This document shows, in pieces, positions 57,213 to 64,000 of a stretch of DNA of 64,000 nt (position 1 is the first letter of the stretch; every line of letters starts with the position of its first letter). The translations under genes and the position numbers were made by a program. Location: NCBI RefSeq assembly GCF_001411555.2, contig NC_049903.1:11838362-11902361 (forward strand), read 5' to 3'. The stretch comes from Juglans regia. Taxonomy: Eukaryota; Streptophyta; Magnoliopsida; Fagales; Juglandaceae. The notes under the pieces are model-generated. The model saw nothing but the letters and a program-made list of their open reading frames with translations. It was not told the origin of the DNA and did no database searches.

Positions 57213-57432
57213 AGGGGTTTGCGACAGGGAGACCCGTTATCTCCTCTGCTGTTTGTTATCGTTATAGAGGCATTGAGTAGGATGATGCAGGCTATTGTTG
57301 ATGGGGTTTTTTATCGGGTTTTAAGGTGGGAGATGGCTCTGGTGGCCCATTTATCTCCTCTGCTTTCACTGTTAGTTGTTATCTCCACTTATTAATATAA
57401 TTTATCTTTTACGTATCAAAAAAAAAAAAAAA

Positions 57433-59196
57433 GGGAACTCGGTTTTGGAAAAAAGTGCACTCTTGTATTCCAAAGGTTCTCAACTGGTCCAGGTGGAAAA
57501 TTTGCGATGGAAATGTGTCGTTTTGGTGGGACAAGTAGTTGGAGTATGGTCCTATTGGTGCAACTCATGAGATTGTGGAAAGTCCAAATTTAAAAGTGAA
57601 AGATTGCTGAATTGAAAATGCTTGGGATGTGGGATTGATTACTCGGTTAATAGGTGAGGAGAAGGCTGCTGAGGTATTGGAAGTTTTGAGTAAGAGTAGA
57701 GATGGGCAAAATCTGTTAGGGCAGGTTTGGGGCCAAAATCAAAACACAAAATTCTCATCTCATCTCATCTCATCATTACACCTTTTTCAAATCCACATAC
57801 AAAATATAATAAACAATTCAACTTTTTCAAATCCCAATACACATTTTTCAAATCCCAAAACAATAATAATATTAAAACTTAATATTTTAAACTTCAAAAC
57901 AAAACACAAAATTCTCATCTCACCCCCCAAACCTACCCTTAGTATGGACGGATAATACGGATGAGCGATTCTCTTCCAAGAGTGCATGGAATTGTGTTAG
58001 AGTGCGAGCCTCCAATATGAGATGGGCATATTGGTTGTGGCATCCTTGCCTCCCAAAAAATATATATGTTACCATGTGGAAGGCTCTTAATAGTTTACTG
58101 AGTGTGGATGATAAGTTGCGATCAGTGGGGATTCCTATTGTGTCAAAATGTGTGTTGTTTGACAGGTGGGTACGAGGACCTAGACCATGTTCTTGCGTCC
58201 GGCAAGTTTGTAAATGAAGTGTGGCAGAGAGTTGCTACCCAGGTGGGGCTAGGCCGTGTATCAACCTCAACGTGGAGGCACCTTATAGAGATGTGGTTCC
58301 TAAAGGCTTCAAAGAGTTCGCAAATGGGGCAGCTAGTTGGGCTTTTACCTGTTGTCATCACTTGGATTCTCTGGCTGAGGAGATGCCGAGCTCGAATGGA
58401 TGGGAGGTTGGATTCGGGACAACAGGTTTGGTTGTTGTTGAAGTATTGGACATCAAGGATTGGAGAAAAACTTAAATCTACAAAGATGCAGTCGATGTGG
58501 GATATAGCCATATTACAGGAGTTTTAGGTTCTTGTGAAGATCCTGAAGAAGAGACTACCTCAGTTGGTGCGATGGCATCGTCCAATTGTAGGAAGGATGA
58601 AATTAAATGTAGATGGGGCTTCTAGAGGGAACCCGGGAGCAGCAGGAGCATGGGGCTTAGTGAGGGATTCAGATGGAAACATATCAGTGGATTTTTCGGT
58701 AGTGCTGGGCTTCGGTACAAACAACTATGCAGAGTTAATGGGTTTATTGCATGGTCTTCGGTTGGTGAATGAGATGGGCATAATTGATATAGATGTTGAG
58801 CTAGACTCCTTGCTAGTAGTGCAATGGCTGAAAAATAAAAAATGTGCAAACTGGTATCCTGAGTATTTTTGGAAAGAGGTAATGGTGATTTCACATGGCC
58901 TTAACGTTCACTTCTCTCATATATTTCGGGAAGGTAATAAATCTATGGATTATCTGGTAAGGTTGGGGACAGAAGGTACTAGCAGGCTGTGGGGGTCCAA
59001 TCGGGAGCTCCCTTCTCTCCTCAGAGGCATCCTCCATCTAGAAAAAAAAAGGGGCTTCCCACTATACGGCTGGTATAATTATGCTTTTCGGTGTTTCTGT
59101 AATGGTTGGTGTTTTTGTCTCCGGTATTGGTTTTGTTGGTTGAAAGAGGGTCTTTGTAATGGTTTTCCCTACCATAAAGGGGGTCATTCGCAATAA
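57433..59196 (+). pseudogene. LINE-3 ORF2 C-terminus: zf-RVT and RNase H
   Basis: Resumes 'GTRFWKKVHSCIPKVLNW', is cut by the MITE at 57719-57937, then 'RWAYWLWHPCLPKNIYVTMWKALNSLLSVDDKLRSVGIPIVSKC' (zf-RVT), and after a frameshift 'GYEDLDHVLASGKFVNEVW'. RNase H runs 58596-59000: 'LNVDGASRGNPGAAGAWG' (Asp), 'NNYAELMGLLHGL' (Glu), 'VELDSLLVVQWL' (Asp), 'EGNKSMDYLVRLG' (Asp, with Met for the usual Ala). The 58534-59196 frame is open. Confidence 0.87.
57719..57937. mobile_element. PIF/Harbinger-type MITE in LINE-3 (219 bp)
   Basis: Terminal repeats GGGCAGGTTTGGGG and (inverse) GGGTAGGTTTGGGG, flanked by TTA (57716-57718 and 57938-57940). Removing it with one TTA restores LINE-3 coding sequence. 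The interior carries 'tctcatctcatctc' and 'caaaatataataaacaatt', the same words as 21781-21983 and 35111-35325, so this copy gives the cleanest borders for that family. Confidence 0.88.
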
Positions 59197-59255
59197 ATCA
59201 TGGAGGTCCTCCCTCAGTTTTTTTTTTTTTTTAAAAAAAAAGAAAAGAAAAAAAG

Positions 59256-60357
59256 ACCCCAAAAACCATTCCTTTAAAATGGATCTAAGAGAACCTTTGC
59301 AAAGAACTAGAAACAATGAAGTCCCTCAAAGCCAAATGGTTTAACTTATTAGCCTAGTTAGATTCAGCCAAGAGAGACTGGCCTGCAGAACAAAAAGATA
59401 AGCCAAAACCAAATCTTCTATTTAGCGTTCTTGATTATAATTCATTATCTATTTAGAATTATGAGATGTTAGTTGACATAATTTCCTTTTTAATGTGCTT
59501 CCGGTGTTGGGAGCCCACAGTGACATCGAGCTCAAGTAATTTGGACTCTAAAGCTGTACAAAATGTTGTTAACTACTACAAAACAATCATTTATGATTTA
59601 TCTGCAGGATTATGGAAGATAAGCATTGTATTGTTTGCATTTTTTTTAAGGATTTGTTTTTTCTAGCTCTCTCTCTTTTTAGTTAAAATATTTTTATATT
59701 GGTGGCTTTAATGTTCAGCTTCTTGTGTGCGTTTAAATGTTCTGCTTCATTCCATGACCCTTCTTTTTTCCTTTGTTTTCTCGCGCTTTCCTGGGGGTAT
59801 AGGCTGGGTGCCAGATGATCGAGATGTGTAACACTACTTTGTATTTTCATTCGGCTTCTCGGGCGTTCCTTTTTTTCTCATTTAAAATTATTCTTATGTT
59901 GTTCATTGCTTGATTGGTCCAAATATTAGATTGGCTTAGGGGCCTGACTCTTTTCGGGGTGACAATTAAGCTGTTAAAAAATAGTTGGTCTATGCATATT
60001 TTTTCCTGTTTTGATCATTTTTAAACACGATCGAGATGGTAGCCCTGAATGCTTTGTGCTGGTTGAATTTAGTCATTCATCTTAAGTTATTTCTTTTAGA
60101 TTACTAATATTTTCTCATTTTTGATAGGTTTTTTGCTGTGAATTCAAAAGCTCCAAAATGAGGACTGATCAGGGGTGAAGTTGGTCAAGAAAGAACAGAA
60201 AATTAATTCAACTCTGAAAGAGATCGATTCCATTTCTTGTTCAAATTGATACTTCTATACATACTGATATTTATCAGTAAAAAGAAAGCGTTGCTCAATT
60301 CACGCAAGAAAACATCGCCTCTCATGCGTCAAAGATAGACCAAACGATTTATTTCCC
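59256..60357. other. intergenic, possible host-gene exon remnants
   Basis: No transposon signature. Two short pieces look exon-like: 59500-59613 (open, ends '..gatttatctgcag') and 60276-60361 (ends 'ttcccaaag|gtatgg', a donor-like junction). I cannot identify a protein family, and the evidence is only splice-like words and short open frames. Confidence 0.25.
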
Positions 60358-60373
60358 AAAGGTATGGAGGATT

Positions 60374-62339
60374 ATGTGCCAATGAATGTTTTGACAGTAG
60401 AGTGAAGGCTGGCAACTCAGGGATTATGTGCAAATTAGATATGGAAAAGGCATATGATCATGTGAATTGGGATTTTCTTCTCTATTTACTAGGTAGGTGT
60501 GGGTTTGGAGAGAGGTGGAGGTCTTGGATAAGATGGTGTATATCTACGGTACGTTTCTCGGTGTTGATTAATGGCAGTCCAGAGGGTTTCTTCCCAAGCT
60601 CTCGTGGTTTGAGACAAGGGGATCCGTTATCCCCTTTACTTTTTGTCATAGTTATGGAGGTACTAAGTAAGATGATTTCAGCCACAGTGTCTAATGGTTT
60701 CATCAGTGGTTTCCAGATTGGATCGCCTAGTAGAAGTAGTACAATTATTTCTCATTTGCTGTTTGCAAATGATACGCTCATTATGTGCGAGGCTGATCAA
60801 GGCCAGTTGAGGACTGTGAAGGCACTGCTACTGTGTTTTGAAGCAGTGTCTGGTTTAAAAGTGAATTATGATAAATCCGAATTGGTACCAATTGGGAAAA
60901 TTCAGGATATAGGGGTGCTAGCTGATATACTGGGGTATAAGATAGCGTCTCTTCCTATGACTTATCTGGGATTGCCGCTGGGTATAGCGTCGAGGGCACG
61001 CACAATTTGGAATATAGTGATTGAAAAAGTAGAGAGGAGACTAGCAGGGTGGAAGAGAATGTATTTGTCTAAAGGGGGCCGGATCACATTAATCAAAAGT
61101 ACACTTTCAAATCTACCCACCTACTATCTATCATTATTCCCTTTACCGGCGAGTGTGGCGGGTCGACTCGAGAAATTACAGAGAGAGTTCTTGTGGGGGG
61201 GCTTAGGAGAGGAGTTCAAATTCCACCTAGTTAAATGGGAGATGGTATGTCGTCCTATCTCCAATGGAGGTTTGGGTGTCAGAAATTTGAAGTTGTTTAA
61301 CCGGGCATTACTTGGCAAATGGTTGTGGCGATATACTAAGAAACCAGAAGCCTTATAGAAGACTGTGATCGAGAGCAAATATGGTGTTTTAGGGAAGGGG
61401 TGGTGTACTAGAGAAGTTGGAGGAGCTCCTGGAATGGGGCTATGGAAACATATTAGAAGAGGATGGGTAGTCTTCCATCGTCACACTAGATTGCAATTAG
61501 GGACAGGTTCTAAGATCGGATTTTGGAAGGATGCTTGGTGTAATAACAGTGTTCTTCAAGATATGTTTCCGTCTCTTTTCTTGATTGCAAGTACCAAAGA
61601 TGCCACAGTGGCGGAGGTTATAGAAGTCTCAGGTGGAAACATCCATTGGAATATCAATTTCAACCGAGCGGCACAGGATTGGGAGATGGAGAGTTTTGTT
61701 GATTTTTATAGCCTCCTTTATTCTGTTCGTCCAAACATCCAGCAGGAAGATGGGTTGTGGTGGTGTCCTGCAAGAAATGGGGTGTTTTCTGTTCGCTCTT
61801 TTTATAAGGTTCTCACACAAGTTCCAGAGATACAATTTCCCTGGAAAAGGCTTTGGCGTCATAAGGCTCCTCCCAAAGCCTCTTTCTTTGTGTGGACAGC
61901 ATCGCTGGGTAAGATTCTCACTATGGATAATCTAAGAAAGAGGAGAATTATTATTGCAGACTGGTGTTGTATGTGTAAAAGCGGGGGTGAGTCGGTAAAT
62001 CATTTACTTTTACACTGTGAGATAGCCAGGACTCTTTGGGACGAGATGTTTAAAAAAATAGAGTTAATGTGGGTTATGCCACAAACAGTTTTGGAGGTAT
62101 TGGCTTGCTGGGCTTTGATTCGTGGGGTGAGACAGATCAAAGCAGTTTGGAAGATGATCCCTATCTGTATTATGTGGTGTCTATGGCAAGAGCGCAATGA
62201 GAGGACATTTGAGGACAAAGAGAAAACTTTAGAGGAGCTTAAACTGTTTTTCTTTAGGACTCTTTGTACTTGGGCCATTGCAATAGACTTTAATGGCATA
62301 GACCTTCATGTTTTCCTAGTTTCTAATGTGCCTACATAA
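60374..62339 (+). pseudogene. LINE-5 ORF2 fragment: reverse transcriptase and zf-RVT
   Basis: One frame throughout with a single stop (TAG at 61356-61358). '[16 protein letters not shown]' (Asp), '[14 protein letters not shown]', and the catalytic box reads '[11 protein letters not shown]': the first Asp of the usual F/Y-A-D-D is Asn, which should kill the polymerase. Then 'YLGLPLG', '[16 protein letters not shown]', '[12 protein letters not shown]', 'FLWGG', and zf-RVT 'LWRHKAPPKASFFVWTA' plus 'WCCMCKSGGESVNHLLLHC', with the Cys/His set intact. Ends 'WQERNERTFEDKEKT...LFFFRTL', the usual end of RNase H-less plant L1 ORF2. Confidence 0.92.
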
Positions 62340-62401
62340 TTAGGGCATTTTCTCTGTATTCGACATTTGGTATATTAATAAAATCTTGTTTTACTTATCA
62401 A
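60374..62401 (+). mobile_element. LINE-5: 5'-truncated LINE with 16-bp target duplication
   Basis: Starts inside the reverse transcriptase and ends after the ORF2 stop with a short 3' UTR ('tattaataaaatcttgttttacttatca'). Both sides carry the perfect direct repeat AAAGGTATGGAGGATT (60358-60373 and 62402-62417), the hallmark of target-primed insertion. It is of the LINE-4 family (same 'ANE.(L/F)D(A/S)R' start and same 3' UTR words), and the ORF ends without RNase H. Confidence 0.93.
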
Positions 62402-62417
62402 AAAGGTATGGAGGATT

Positions 62418-64000
62418 CGTGCTCTTTTCATGGTTATGACTTCCCTTATTGTTTAAATATAATTGTATTAATTCTTGTTTTAGGAGGTTAGCTTATGGAA
62501 ACTGAAGGGTGATTTCAACCAGCTTCATGGAATCACAGCACCAGGCCGTAGTACGTGTTTTCGTTATGTATAAGAATTTTAATTAGAGCTCCATGTTATT
62601 AGAGTTTCATCATCTTTTGCTGTAGGAGTACTGCTTTATGGTGTGTCTAGTACTGTAATTTCTTATTGTGTATAATGATTCTGGATTGGACAAAAGATTT
62701 GGTAGAACTGTAATATTAGACATAAAGTAATAACTTCTGATAATATTAATGCTACTTTAATTTGGTTGCGTCATGCAAATATTGTACAAGCTGTTCATGT
62801 GCATATTGAGGCTGAATTTCTTAAATTTTCAAAAGATTTTCTATCTGGAAAACCATTGAGGATGTGTGCAATCATTGAATGAGCTGTATTAATACATATA
62901 TATAAAATGTTTTGGCTTTTTCTATAATTTGTAGTTTTGTATATTATAAATTGGTTTTGCATTATATGGTAATCACAATATTCTATTAATTAATGCTTTG
63001 AGTTGAAGTTTGGATCATTTTGTCTTCTTAATTTTTTGTTGAATTTAGTAGCCTATGTGATACATGAGTTTAATGTTTTCCTTAGAATAACAGATAAGAG
63101 GGAAGATGGTTTTCATGATTTGGCATCACTATTTCACGTAAATTTAGCGTAGTTGGATCTTTTCTTCTTAAGTCATGTCAAAGTTTATTCAAGTTAAGAC
63201 TATTGGATGATTGAATGCAATCTCTAGATAACATTCATGTGTCCTGCTATCAGTTTAAGTATCCAGCAGAGTCAGAGTGTATTCTCAGTATTGGAGTTCG
63301 TAGCAATTGCTTGATGAAGAAGTTGTGCATGACATTAACAACAGAAGTTGTGGATCTGAAAGTAAAAGGCAAGGAAAGGTATCCAAAGATTACAAACCAG
63401 AAGATAAGCTCCAAGAGATCAGTTGCCAAAGATGAATAGAAGACCAGCCCCCAATGCTCATTAATGCTATTGCGCGCACCAGCAACTAAATGTACGTTTA
63501 ATCTGCCAATAACAACTCTAACATGAGTCACAATAATGTGTACAAGAATATGATAAAGCATATGCATGGATATTATCCATTTACTATCTGATCAATAAAA
63601 TTTTGATAAAGCAAAAATGAATGCAATTCTCACTTGAACTTCCACCAGTTGCAAGCCGGCCAGTTTGAGATGACACGTGAACCTTGAATTTTGGTCTTAG
63701 ATATTTTGCTGCTGGTCCACCGTCAACACCAAAAGCATATACCAAGTTTAACCATTCGGTACCAAGCATTGATATATACATTGCAAGATGGAACAAAATG
63801 TACACCTTGACCACCAACTAATTAACAATTTATAGCTAAATACCACTGCTATTTAGTCAAGTGATTAAACCCAATATGCCATTTCCATTGGGCCAATCCA
63901 AAAACCCACCATTTCTATTAGAAAATTAATACATTATCAATTGATCTATAAGATTAAAGAGAACTGCTACAGATATAAAAATATTATACAAAGTAAACAC
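62418..64000. other. intergenic, possible host-gene remnant, MITE start
   Basis: An exon-like piece at 62485-62547 follows 'cttgttttag' and reads 'EVSLWKLKGDFNQLHGITAPG'; another open stretch at 63215-63439 ends 'KRSVAKDE'. Neither is recognised. At 63959 the sequence 'gagaactgctacagat' begins a MITE of the 33505-33687 family that continues past the window. Confidence 0.3.

Larger units (their letters stand above)
53523..57432 (+). mobile_element. LINE-4: second LINE family, nested in LINE-3
   Basis: Has its own 5' leader ('tatcacaagtaactgaaatttcccc'), an ORF1 unrelated to DUF4283/zinc-knuckle proteins, an ORF2 with endonuclease and partial reverse transcriptase, and a poly(A) tail (57418-57432). 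The sequence jumps from just before the YADD box (about 57340) to the 3' UTR, so about 2 kb of ORF2 is lost; the copy may have been deleted before or after insertion. The A-rich target hides any target duplication. Confidence 0.87.
49320..59255 (+). mobile_element. LINE-3: full-length LINE of the LINE-1 type, interrupted twice
   Basis: Segments 49320-53522, 57433-57718 and 57938-59255 join in order into one element with DUF4283 ORF1, endonuclease, reverse transcriptase, zf-RVT and RNase H, about 5.7 kb without its inserts, close to the 5.8 kb of LINE-1. The join at 53522/57433 reads CCTCAGAAAAA+GGGAACTCGG and restores 'PQKKGTRFWK', which matches 'KKGTRFWK' in LINE-1. LINE-4 occupies 53523-57432 and a MITE 57719-57937. 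The 3' end is T-rich then A-rich (59218-59255). Start approximate. Confidence 0.88.

Noticed and set aside
1..64000. CRISPR arrays, bacterial operons, rRNA genes
   Set aside because: Nothing of the kind is seen: the window is eukaryotic nuclear DNA, and the repeats are transposons and microsatellites.

Overview
This is nuclear DNA from a flowering plant, most likely a woody eudicot. The evidence is a spliced plant GH17 glucanase gene, a plant-specific VQ-motif gene, plant-type Ty1/copia and Ty3/gypsy elements with the plant initiator-tRNA primer site, L1-like LINEs with a DUF4283 ORF1 and a C-terminal RNase H, and many short foldback MITEs. Some MITE families (the 'gtttggata..gagttgagatgag' type and the 'gagaa(c/a)tgctacagac' type) resemble repeats I associate with walnut/hickory genomes (Fagales, Juglandaceae); that placement is inference.

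Only two genes look intact. A single-exon VQ-motif protein lies at 17495-17851, with a TATA box, W-boxes and a G-box upstream. A three-exon, probably GPI-anchored beta-1,3-glucanase lies at 39291-41050; its long open reading frame runs past the real donor site of exon 2, and a short third exon supplies the membrane-anchor tail. Nearly everything else is transposon debris and AT-rich intergenic DNA.

Layout. 0.5-9.5 kb: a decayed copia element on the minus strand whose 5' LTR is split by a full-length LINE (LINE-1), which itself holds a 1.6 kb solo-LTR-like insert in its reverse transcriptase. 9.7-16 kb: a dense MITE cluster (hAT, Harbinger and foldback types, several with target-site duplications). 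17-18 kb: VQ gene. 19.8-24.3 kb: MITEs, a LINE 3' fragment and a deleted copia element with two LTRs. 26.6-27.5 kb: a hAT-like element carrying a fragment of a TMCO1-family host gene. 28.5-33.2 kb: a decayed copia element with a hAT MITE inside. 33.5-45.5 kb: AT-rich intergenic DNA around the glucanase gene, with many (TA)n arrays. 45.6-49 kb: gypsy integrase remnant and LTR-like sequence. 49.3-59.3 kb: a second full-length LINE of the LINE-1 type (LINE-3), interrupted by a different LINE (LINE-4) and by a MITE. 60.4-62.4 kb: a 5'-truncated LINE (LINE-5) with a clear 16-bp target duplication.

The most notable item is the Pack-type hAT element with the captured TMCO1 fragment. A related hAT element with matching ends at 9981-10969 shows that this is a family and not a one-off. 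I found no entirely new system of genes; the novelty is in gene capture, nested insertion and repeat structure.
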